Below the pieces are notes generated by a model. It searched no databases and was not told the origin of the DNA. It saw only the letters and a list, made by a program, of their open reading frames with translations. A program made the translations under genes and the position numbers. 11,434 bases of DNA, taken from positions 1 through 11,434 of the forward strand of contig RFIY01000208.1 of NCBI GenBank assembly GCA_003695505.1, written 5' to 3'. Positions within the stretch are counted from its first letter, which is position 1. Each line of letters begins with the position of its first letter. Shown here one piece after another: positions 1 to 6,037 of this stretch. This DNA is from Candidatus Dadabacteria bacterium (GTDB lineage: Bacteria > J088).

Positions 1-853
1 CCGCGGCCTGCGTCACTGCCGCGGTGGCCGACTGCCCGACGACGGTGCTCGTCACAGAACCGGCAGCAACAGGCGCGGAAACAGCGACCGATGCCGTTGC
101 CGGCGCGGTGGCGGGCCTCAGTTGAGGCGGTACGGCGTTGGCAGGGGGCGCGTAGACGCCAGCCAGATTCCATAAGATACGGTCGCGCCGACGCAGGAAG
201 GCGCGGGTCCGCGTCGACGGGTTGTCGGGTACCGGAGCGGGCAGGGTCGCAGCCAGCTCGGCTGCTTCGATCTCGGTCGCGATGGTCGCGGCGTGGCCGA
301 AATAGTGCTCGCTCGCCGCTTCGACGCCAAACAGATTTGGCCCGAACTGCGCGATATTCAGGTACAGTTCGAGAATACGATCCTTGCTGACGTGACGCTC
401 GAGCCCGAGTGTCAACGCTGCCTCGGTCAATTTGCGCCGCAACGTCTTGTCGGTTGTCAGGAAAAGATTCTTGACCGTCTGTTGCGAAATCGTGCTGCCG
501 CCCATACGAAAGGCGCCCTCGCGTAGATTGCGGTCAATTGCTTCACCGATCGCCGCCAGGTCGAACCCGTGGTGTTTATAGAAACGTACGTCCTCTGCCA
601 GAATGACCGCACGGGCGATGACCGGCGCGATTGTATCGAGCGGCCGCGTTTTCCAGATCACGTTGCCGTGCGCGCGAGCCCGTTGAATAAAATGGGACTC
701 GGGGATCGGACCGGACGCGTAGACATGCCAGTCGTCCGGCCAGGCTCGCGCGATCGCAACGAGCTCGATGCCGGCCACGATGACAACCGCCGCGGCCACC
801 AAGCCGCTGAGCGACGCCCAGACGCGCCACAGGACGAACATCCGCCGTTTCAT
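1..853 (-). CDS. mtgA: Monofunctional peptidoglycan transglycosylase (GT51), 3' end cut by window
   Basis: Polymerises lipid II into glycan strands at the periplasmic face of the inner membrane. 284 codons are visible and no stop appears before the window edge. A short basic N-terminus precedes one membrane segment (about residues 12-33). The GT51 domain covers about 60-230: EDVRFYKHHGFD at 87-98 (E87 the expected catalytic Glu), GGSTISQQ at 118-125, then ILELYLN around 160-166 with E162 as the probable second Glu, followed by FGPNLFGVEAA. No transpeptidase domain follows. Instead, from about 235 the chain becomes Ala/Pro/Val/Thr-rich low complexity and runs off the edge, past the usual MtgA length of about 240. 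The ATG at 853 lies 5 nt after the yjbQ stop with no clear SD, so translational coupling is likely; a second in-frame ATG four codons on is possible. Last visible gene of the leftward operon. The family call is very secure; the full C-terminus is unknown. Confidence 0.93.
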   Translation of the reverse strand, partial: MKRRMFVLWRVWASLSGLVAAAVVIVAGIELVAIARAWPDDWHVYASGPIPESHFIQRARAHGNVIWKTRPLDTIAPVIARAVILAEDVRFYKHHGFDLAAIGEAIDRNLREGAFRMGGSTISQQTVKNLFLTTDKTLRRKLTEAALTLGLERHVSKDRILELYLNIAQFGPNLFGVEAASEHYFGHAATIATEIEAAELAATLPAPVPDNPSTRTRAFLRRRDRILWNLAGVYAPPANAVPPQLRPATAPATASVAVSAPVAAGSVTSTVVGQSATAAVTQAA

Positions 854-858
854 CGACG

Positions 859-1281
859 TCAGGGGCCAAACAAAGTCGCAGCGATGTGTCTGCGTGGGGC
901 GTCGTTGCGGAATTCGCACAGAAAAATGCCCTGCCAGGTTCCGAGCCAGAGCGCTCCTTTCCGGACAGGAATCATCAGTGCCGATCCGGCGAGTGTCGTC
1001 TTTGTGTGCGCCGCCATATCATCGGGACCCTCGATCGTATGTCGGTACCCAGGGCGCCCATCGGGCACGAGGCGATCCAGGTCGTCGGCCAGATCGGCGG
1101 CCACCTCGGGACTGGCGTTTTCGTTGATCGTCAGCGCTGCAGACGTGTGCAACAGTAGCAAATGACACATTCCCTGCTGAAACCCGGACAGCGTCGGAAG
1201 CTGGGCGACAATGTCGCGGGTGACCAGGTGCAGCCCCCGCGGCCTGGCCGCAAGGACCAGTTCCTTCTGCTCGAATTGCAT
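859..1281 (-). CDS. yjbQ: YjbQ family protein (UPF0047; secondary thiamine-phosphate synthase type)
   Basis: 140 aa, matching the usual length (E. coli YjbQ is about 138 aa), and recognisable along its whole length. It shows HLLLLHTSAALTINEN near residues 40-55, the RHTIEGPDDMAAHTK block near 80-94, and LGTWQGIFLCEFR near 112-125. Conserved His and Glu residues in these blocks line the family's active site. Members show weak thiamine-phosphate synthase activity, but their physiological role is not established, so the name should be read as a family label. It is probably cytosolic, with no signal or membrane segment. The ATG at 1281 follows the upstream stop by 5 nt and the gene ends 5 nt before mtgA, so it sits inside a tight leftward operon. 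SD weak (GAG). Confidence 0.93.
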   Translation of the reverse strand: MQFEQKELVLAARPRGLHLVTRDIVAQLPTLSGFQQGMCHLLLLHTSAALTINENASPEVAADLADDLDRLVPDGRPGYRHTIEGPDDMAAHTKTTLAGSALMIPVRKGALWLGTWQGIFLCEFRNDAPRRHIAATLFGP

Positions 1282-1286
1282 TTGTC

Positions 1287-2153
1287 TCAGGCCGCGCCGG
1301 AGGCGTCCTCGGTTTCAGGAAGATCGATATAGGCCTCGGGGTGCTCGACGCGGTGCTGAAAAATGTCGAGCACCTTTGCCATATAGAGCCCGTCCTCGAC
1401 CCGTTCGTCATAGAGGTGGCGCAGCGTGACGACTGGACGGGTCGAGATTTCGCCCGTTTCCTGGTCGACCCACGGCTCGAGTTTGCGCTTGCCGATGACG
1501 GTGAACAGCGGAATATTGCCATACTCGTACAGGTGGTGGTAACCGGCGTCCATACCGAGACTGCCGAGATTGGCGATGAACATGCTCGCAAACAGCGGAT
1601 CCTCGCGAATGAAGACCGACGGCAGTGCGTTGATGTTGTCGAGAAACATCACCAGCTTGACCAGCAGCCACAGGATCAACGTCGGGATTCTCAGGAAAAA
1701 CTTGAGTTCCTTGTCCGTCGTCGATTCCTTGTCGCTGCGCGACTCGCGGATGTCGCCCTCGATCACGTCGATGAACTGCTCGAACGACCATTTCGGGTCG
1801 AATTCGCGTTTGACGGTGACGAGCGGGTGATTGTCGTCCTTCTTCTTTTTGCCCGAGAAGCTGATCCAGATGCCGCGCCGCTGATAGACGCGGCCGCCGG
1901 CGATGAAGCGATTCAGGCGCGGCCGCTCCGCGATCGCATGCACCGCCGCCCAGATCACGATGTGATGGTAGGTGACGCGTTTGCCGGTGGCCTTCCGGTA
2001 GCGTTCGATGAAGGCGTCCGTTTCTGTGACGTCGAATTTCTGCTCCCAGTACACGGCCGACTGGTTCTTGCCGCGCATCAGGAACGGCATGATGCGGCGC
2101 ACGTTGGGCAGATCACGGACGTAGTCCCCGTCGGGTCGCCATCTCCAGAGCAT
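1287..2153 (-). CDS. Orphan 2-oxoacid dehydrogenase E2/CAT-fold protein lacking lipoyl domain and catalytic His
   Basis: 288 aa resembling only the catalytic (CAT-fold) domain of E2 acyltransferases. No lipoyl or E3-binding domain precedes it. Fold markers: a start resembling the E2 catalytic N-terminus (RRIMPFLM, 19-26), VTYHHIVIWAAVHAI (60-74) with ERPRLNRF after it, FIANLGSLGMDAG (192-204) matching the E2 'SNLGS.G' strand, and TRPVVTLRHLYDERVEDG (238-255). In E2 and CAT enzymes the last motif is HxxxDG with a catalytic His. Here the residue at that place is Glu (E250), while D254 and G255 are kept, so ordinary acyl transfer is doubtful. A hydrophobic stretch (about 153-172, FFLRIPTLILWLLVKLVMFL) may bind membrane or an acyl chain. 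SD AAGGAGG (2161-2167) overlaps the upstream stop, 7 nt before the ATG. No E1 or E3 genes are nearby. The fold assignment is firm; the function is unknown. Confidence 0.8.
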   Translation of the reverse strand: MLWRWRPDGDYVRDLPNVRRIMPFLMRGKNQSAVYWEQKFDVTETDAFIERYRKATGKRVTYHHIVIWAAVHAIAERPRLNRFIAGGRVYQRRGIWISFSGKKKKDDNHPLVTVKREFDPKWSFEQFIDVIEGDIRESRSDKESTTDKELKFFLRIPTLILWLLVKLVMFLDNINALPSVFIREDPLFASMFIANLGSLGMDAGYHHLYEYGNIPLFTVIGKRKLEPWVDQETGEISTRPVVTLRHLYDERVEDGLYMAKVLDIFQHRVEHPEAYIDLPETEDASGAA

Positions 2154-2160
2154 CTTCAGG

Positions 2161-2168
2161 CCTCCTTA
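2161..2168 (-). promoter_or_regulatory. Strong SD (TAAGGAGG) for the E2-like gene, built on the upstream stop codon
   Basis: On the minus strand the sequence reads TAAGGAGG followed by 7 nt and ATG at 2153. The TAA is the stop of the GNAT-nitrilase gene, so terminating ribosomes sit on the SD of the next gene. It fixes the start of the E2-like gene. Confidence 0.8.
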
Positions 2169-3743
2169 CTCGCGGTCTGTTTCCCCGGCTTCCGACGACA
2201 GTTGCGACGGCAGCCACCCCTTCCAGTGTAGCGAATAAAGATCGCCGCGGCGATCCTTGAGCGTGCGCACGCTGCCAAACTCGTGAAGTTCGCGCAGGCT
2301 GTCCAGATCCACATCGGCGATCAGCATCATTTCCGTGTTCGGCGTTGCCTCGGTTTTGACCCCGGTGGTCGGGAACGCGAAGTCCGACGGAGTCAGAATC
2401 GCAGACTGGGCGTACTGGATGTCCATGTTGTTGACGCGCGGCAGGTTGCCCACGCAGCCTGCGATCACGACATAGCACTCGTTTTCGATCGCGCGTGACT
2501 GTGCACAGTGGCGGACCCGCATGTAGCCGTTCTGCGTATCGGTCTGGAAGGGGACAAAGACAATTTTTGCTCCGGCCCGGGCGAACATGCGCCCGAGTTC
2601 GGGAAACTCGATGTCGTAGCAGACGGCGACGGCGATTGGGCCGCAGTCAGATGAAAACACGTTCAGTTTGTGTCCACCCTGCATCCCCCACGACGAACGT
2701 TCCGACGGGGTGATGTGCAGTTTCTCATACCGCTCTGATGACCCATCGCGGCGACAGAACCAGCCGGCATTCATCAACTGCCCGTCTTCGACGACCGGCA
2801 GGCTGCCGCCGATCACGTTGATGTTGTAGCTGACGGCCAGTTCGCGCAGGCGCTCGGCGACGTGCGCCGAATGGCTTGCCAGCTCGCGGATTGCCTCGGC
2901 TTCAGGCAGGTGATCATACGGCGCCATCAGCGGCGCGTCGAAGTACTCGGGAAACACGACAAAATCGGCATTGTATGATGCCGCGGCGTCGACGAAGAAC
3001 TCGACCTGCTCCATGAATGCATCGAAATGGCCAAAGGGGCGCATCTGCCACTGAACAGCCGCGATCCGGACGGCCGATTTTTCGCGAATCCCGAAATGTT
3101 GGTCGGGGTCGTAGTAGATGTTGTTCCATTCGAGCAGGGCCGCGTACTCCTTGGACGCGCGGTCGCCGGGCAGGTAACCGCGCATGATCTTCTTGACGCG
3201 GAAGTCGTTCGCGAGCTGGAAGGAGAGTACCGGGTCTGAGAGCTCACGCAGCGCGACGGCACGCACATATTCCTGGGGCGTCATCCGGTCCGCGTACGCT
3301 GCGTAGCCGGGCAGGCGTCCCCCGATCACGATGGCTCTGAGGTTGAGTTGTTCGCAGAGTTCCTTGCGCGCATCGTACAGCCGCCGCGCCAGTCGCATGC
3401 CGCGATACTCGGGATGAACGAAGACGTCGATGCCGTAAAGGACATTGCCTCGCTTCGGGTCGTGCGTCGCAAATGTTCCGTCGCCAGTGATCTCGTCGTA
3501 GGTGTGGTCATCGCCGAAGCGTTCGTAGCGAACGACGATCGACAATGCCGCCGCCGCGATTCTGCCATCGACTTCGACGCAAAACTGGCCTTCCGGAAAC
3601 AACGACAGCAGCCGACGAAACTGTTCGGGACTCCAGGCCGCCTCATCGATCGCGTCGCCATATGCGGCAATCGTCGCCTCCCTGAGGGCGGCATAGTCCT
3701 CAGGCTCCAGCCTGCGTAGCTCAATGCGCTGCGTTTGTGACAT
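2166..3743 (-). CDS. GNAT acetyltransferase-nitrilase superfamily amidohydrolase fusion
   Basis: 525 aa, two domains. Residues about 5-205 are a GNAT fold: YGIDVFVHPEYRGMRLARRLYDAR (103-126) carries the R-G-x-R/L acetyl-CoA pyrophosphate loop. Residues about 222-515 are a carbon-nitrogen hydrolase with the full Glu-Lys-Cys triad: E266 in FPEYF, K341 in YEKLHI (with E340), C375 in AVCYDIEFPE, plus SRAIENECYVV near 416-426. This matches the class-12 (RimI-like fused) nitrilases, such as B. subtilis YhcX of similar length, whose substrates are unknown. Both active sites look intact. Cytosolic, no signal. Start: ATG at 3743 with GTGAGG (3751-3756) 7 nt upstream. First gene of the leftward operon and divergent from the SPT-like gene, suggesting linked expression. 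An acyl-CoA-dependent N-acylation and amide hydrolysis or amide synthesis pair is a natural guess but unproven. Confidence 0.93.
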   Translation of the reverse strand: MSQTQRIELRRLEPEDYAALREATIAAYGDAIDEAAWSPEQFRRLLSLFPEGQFCVEVDGRIAAAALSIVVRYERFGDDHTYDEITGDGTFATHDPKRGNVLYGIDVFVHPEYRGMRLARRLYDARKELCEQLNLRAIVIGGRLPGYAAYADRMTPQEYVRAVALRELSDPVLSFQLANDFRVKKIMRGYLPGDRASKEYAALLEWNNIYYDPDQHFGIREKSAVRIAAVQWQMRPFGHFDAFMEQVEFFVDAAASYNADFVVFPEYFDAPLMAPYDHLPEAEAIRELASHSAHVAERLRELAVSYNINVIGGSLPVVEDGQLMNAGWFCRRDGSSERYEKLHITPSERSSWGMQGGHKLNVFSSDCGPIAVAVCYDIEFPELGRMFARAGAKIVFVPFQTDTQNGYMRVRHCAQSRAIENECYVVIAGCVGNLPRVNNMDIQYAQSAILTPSDFAFPTTGVKTEATPNTEMMLIADVDLDSLRELHEFGSVRTLKDRRGDLYSLHWKGWLPSQLSSEAGETDRE

Positions 3744-3808
3744 CGGGGTACCTCACCGTGCGGTCGATTCATGTTGCCACAGCCGGGCCGCGCGCAGCCG
3801 TCCGCTGA

Positions 3809-3825
3809 TATTGGCCAGACCAATA
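3809..3825. repeat. Inverted repeat TATTGG-N5-CCAATA, candidate operator
   Basis: Perfect 6-bp arms around a 5-nt centre (CCAGA). It contains the T-N11-A spacing (3811 and 3823) typical of LysR-type sites. It ends 13 nt before the proposed -35 of the SPT-like gene, a usual place for an activator site, and lies about 65 bp upstream of the leftward start. No regulator gene is in the window. Short palindromes arise by chance, so confidence is modest. Confidence 0.4.
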
Positions 3826-3838
3826 GTGAAACAGCGGT

Positions 3839-3867
3839 TTGCGAATGGTTTTGCCCGGGTCTACACT
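3839..3867 (+). promoter_or_regulatory. Candidate sigma70 promoter of the SPT-like operon
   Basis: TTGCGA (3839-3844), a 17-bp spacer, then TACACT (3862-3867): 4/6 matches to each consensus hexamer at the ideal spacing. Transcription would begin near 3874, giving a leader of about 58 nt before the ATG at 3932. This fits the strong SD there and argues against translation starting at the upstream TTG (3839). Confidence 0.5.
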
Positions 3868-3931
3868 CTGGAATCTGGGCGGTATTGCGGACAACGGCAC
3901 CGCCGAACCTTACTCATTCGGAGGTACAGCA

Positions 3932-5206
3932 ATGGATCTGTTCGATCAGTGCAGACGATATATGGAGCCAACCTTTGCCCGGATGGCAGGGGTCTATCCG
4001 TTTTTTCATCCACTGGAAGCTTCGGAAGGCCCGATCGTCCGCTATGAGGGACGGGACGTCGTGATGATGGGTTCCAACAACTATCTTGGTCTGACCCACC
4101 ATCCGAAGGTGCTCGAGGCGGCGAAGCAGGCCATAGACGAATTTGGGACGGGCTGTACCGGTTCGCGTTTCCTGAACGGAAATCTGCGGCTTCACGCACA
4201 ACTCGAGGAGGAACTGGCGGACTTTTTCGGCTACGATCAGGTCCTTGTCTTTTCGTCCGGCATGCTTGCCAATGTCGGTGTGATTTCGGCACTGGGAACG
4301 GCGCCAGGCGCGGTGATCTTCTCCGAAAAGGAAAACCACGCCAGCCTGATCGACGGCACGCGCCTGGCTCGCTGCGACGTTCGCCTCTACGAAGACGAAG
4401 CGGATCTTGAGCGCCAGCTCGCCGAGCGGGAGGACTGGTCGAATGCGCTGGTCGTTTCGGATGCGGTCTTTTCGATGACCGGGCGCGTTGCGGACCTGAA
4501 GCGGCTCGCCGCGCTGAAGCAGCGGTACAACTTCAAGCTGTATGTCGACGACGCGCACGGGATCGGCGTCCTCGGGCCGTCCGGCCGCGGCGCCGTCTAT
4601 GCGCAGGACGTGCGCGACAGCGTCGATCTGCTGTTCGGCACGTTCAGCAAGTCGCTGGCCAGCCTGGGTGGGTTCGTCTGCGGCGAAGAAAAGGTCATCG
4701 ACTGGTTGCGCCACAAGACGCGCACGCTGATCTTTACCGCCGGGCTGCCGCCGGCCTCGGTCGCGGCGGCGCTGGCCGCGTTGCGCGTGATGCGCGATGA
4801 GGCGGACGAGATTCTGCCGCGGGTCTGGGAAAATGCCCGCTACTGGAAAGAAGGCCTCGACAGCATCGGCTACTACACGATGGGCAGCACGACGCCGATC
4901 GTGCCGGCGATGATCGGCAGCGAGTCGCTGGCGTTCCGTGTCGCGCGGGATTTGCTGGATCTTGGTGTGTTTGCGATCCCGGTGCCCTATCCGGTGGTAC
5001 CCTGTGGGCAGTCGTTGATTCGCACGAGCGTGATGCCGACGCATACCCGGGAGCATCTTGATCGCGCGCTCGACGCGTTTGCTGACGTCCGTCGCAGGTA
5101 TCCGATTCCCGAATTCGATCCGGAAAACCTGCCGGTGGCGCCGCAGGAGGACTGGTCATGGATGTTGCCGGGCTGGGAGAAGAAGCTGCGCCAGGTCGCT
5201 GCCTGA
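3932..5206 (+). CDS. Serine palmitoyltransferase-like PLP-dependent alpha-oxoamine synthase
   Basis: 424 aa, PLP fold-type I, alpha-oxoamine synthase family: decarboxylative condensation of an amino acid with an acyl thioester to an alpha-amino-ketone. Visible: H136 (ENHASLI, ring-stacking His), VDDAHGIGVLG with D206 and H209, and the Schiff-base K240 in GTFSKSLASLGGFV. The 'FSKSLAS.GG' form, GSNNYLGLTHH, GCTGSRFLNGN and the LRHKTRTLIFTA block are characteristic of serine palmitoyltransferases of the Bacteroides type rather than BioF, Kbl or ALA synthase ('LGKA..'). A tail of about 33 residues (392-424, Pro/Trp-rich) extends past the usual end. Start: ATG 3932 with GGAGG (3920-3924), 7 nt spacing; an upstream in-frame TTG at 3839 lies in the promoter. 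First gene of the rightward operon. The amino acid and acyl substrates cannot be read from sequence; cysteate or other amino acids are alternatives to serine. No ACP gene is nearby. Confidence 0.85.
   Translation: MDLFDQCRRYMEPTFARMAGVYPFFHPLEASEGPIVRYEGRDVVMMGSNNYLGLTHHPKVLEAAKQAIDEFGTGCTGSRFLNGNLRLHAQLEEELADFFGYDQVLVFSSGMLANVGVISALGTAPGAVIFSEKENHASLIDGTRLARCDVRLYEDEADLERQLAEREDWSNALVVSDAVFSMTGRVADLKRLAALKQRYNFKLYVDDAHGIGVLGPSGRGAVYAQDVRDSVDLLFGTFSKSLASLGGFVCGEEKVIDWLRHKTRTLIFTAGLPPASVAAALAALRVMRDEADEILPRVWENARYWKEGLDSIGYYTMGSTTPIVPAMIGSESLAFRVARDLLDLGVFAIPVPYPVVPCGQSLIRTSVMPTHTREHLDRALDAFADVRRRYPIPEFDPENLPVAPQEDWSWMLPGWEKKLRQVAA
5145..5150 (+). promoter_or_regulatory. SD AGGAGG deciding the hydrolase start inside the SPT-like gene
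   Basis: AGGAGG followed by 7 nt and ATG at 5158. This near-perfect site supports a start 49 nt before the end of the upstream frame rather than a later start. Confidence 0.75.
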
Positions 5207-5946
5207 CGTTACTGATCATTCCGGGCTTTATGGGAACGGCTGCCATCTGGCGGCCGTTCCTGTCGCGTCTGGATCCGGGGATCGTAGCCCGCTTCTGGTT
5301 CCCGGAGCGGGAACTCGGCGGCGACGCGGTCGTGGCGCTGCGCCGTCGACTGCGTCAGCCGCGCCGCACGCCGCTCGTTGCGCTCGGCTATTCCCAGGGC
5401 GCGCGGGTGCTGTGGGCTGCGCTGCAGGATCGCCGCGCACGGCCGGATGGCCTCGTGCTGATCTCGGGGCGACCACCGATTTCCGATACGCTACTGCGGG
5501 CGCGTCGGCGCAGTGTGGATCGCCAGCGTGCCGCGCTGGTGCGACGTGTCGGGGTGCGTCGCTTTCTGGAATCCTGGCGCACGAACCCGGTCATCCGCTC
5601 GCAGCGGGGGATCGACGCGGCGTTGCAGGCACGGCGGCGCGCCGAGCGACTGCGGCTGTCGCCCGCGCAGGTCGCCGAAGCACTCGAAGTCCTTGGCGCC
5701 GGCGGCCTGTCGATCCGCGAATCCGGTCCGGTTGCATCGTTGCCCGCGCTGGTCATCGCGGGCGCAAATGATCGGCCGTACCGCGTACTACGCCTGCAGT
5801 GGGCACAACGCCTGCCACATTTGCAGTGGATCGAGATCGACCGGGCCGGTCACGCGCCGCAGTTTGAGCGACCGACCGTGGTCGCGAGTCATGTGAACCG
5901 CTTCGTGCAATCCCTTGCGCGGCCATCCACCGTCGTGACGGACTGA
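5158..5946 (+). CDS. MenH/BioH-like alpha/beta hydrolase
   Basis: 262 aa, a single alpha/beta-hydrolase domain without signal peptide. Oxyanion-side motif IIPGFMG (20-26), nucleophile elbow GYSQG with S79, acid candidate D205 in AGANDRPY, and H232 in RAGHAPQFERP complete the triad. The cap region (RRFLESWRTNPVIRSQ near 134-149, then an Arg-rich helix and EALEVLGAGG) resembles MenH, the menaquinone-pathway 2-succinyl-6-hydroxy-2,4-cyclohexadiene-1-carboxylate synthase. No other men gene is here, so a MenH role is doubtful; esterase, thioesterase or lyase action on a cluster product is equally possible. Its first 49 nt overlap the SPT-like gene in another frame, implying coupled translation. 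The strong SD at 5145-5150 supports this start. The chain is strikingly Arg-rich. Confidence 0.85.
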   Translation: MDVAGLGEEAAPGRCLTLLIIPGFMGTAAIWRPFLSRLDPGIVARFWFPERELGGDAVVALRRRLRQPRRTPLVALGYSQGARVLWAALQDRRARPDGLVLISGRPPISDTLLRARRRSVDRQRAALVRRVGVRRFLESWRTNPVIRSQRGIDAALQARRRAERLRLSPAQVAEALEVLGAGGLSIRESGPVASLPALVIAGANDRPYRVLRLQWAQRLPHLQWIEIDRAGHAPQFERPTVVASHVNRFVQSLARPSTVVTD

Positions 5947-5961
5947 CGGTGTTCGATCCTG

Positions 5962-5979
5962 CGCGGGGCGCGTCCCGCG
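5962..5979. repeat. GC hairpin between hydrolase and MDR genes
   Basis: Perfect 6-bp arms CGCGGG (5962-5967) and CCCGCG (5974-5979) around a 6-nt loop, starting 15 nt after the hydrolase stop. No T-run follows, so it is not a classical intrinsic terminator. It may slow decay or attenuate read-through in this 91-bp gap. Confidence 0.4.
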
Positions 5980-5987
5980 ATGGTATC

Positions 5988-6017
5988 TTGCATGCATCAA
6001 CCGTTTGGCCGTATGAC
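5988..6017 (+). promoter_or_regulatory. Weak possible internal promoter before the MDR gene
   Basis: TTGCAT (5988-5993), 18 nt, then TATGAC (6012-6017): 3/6 and 4/6 consensus matches. It sits in the only real gap of the rightward block. It is suggestive only; the genes may simply be co-transcribed. Confidence 0.22.
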
Positions 6018-6037
6018 CGGCCTGTTCTGGAGGTGAT

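Larger units (their letters stand above)
3744..3931. promoter_or_regulatory. Divergent promoter region between the two operons
   Basis: 188 bp separate the start codons of the GNAT-nitrilase gene (leftward) and the SPT-like gene (rightward). It holds a sigma70-like promoter for the right-hand gene, a 17-bp inverted repeat, and a loose inverted repeat (GGCGGT 3878-3883 with ACCGCC 3899-3904, 15-nt loop) that would lie in the 5' leader of the rightward transcript. I found no convincing -35/-10 pair for the leftward operon. Confidence 0.7.

Noticed and set aside
1341-2231. 296-codon open frame antisense to the E2-like gene
   Set aside because: Runs opposite a tightly packed operon, no family resemblance, and it crosses a gene junction.
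3839-3931. TTG start giving the SPT-like protein 31 extra residues
   Set aside because: It overlaps the proposed -35, and ATG 3932 has an ideal SD and matches the family's usual N-terminus.
3914-5056. 380-codon open frame antisense to the SPT-like gene
   Set aside because: Shadow of a GC-rich gene; the protein is His/Arg/Gln-rich with no recognisable domain, and the sense strand has a full set of catalytic motifs.
5158-5946. Calling the hydrolase MenH
   Set aside because: The resemblance is real, but no other menaquinone gene is present and MenH-like hydrolases are functionally diverse.
5962-5979. Intrinsic terminator after the hydrolase gene
   Set aside because: Stem of only 6 bp and no T-run after it; listed as a hairpin only.
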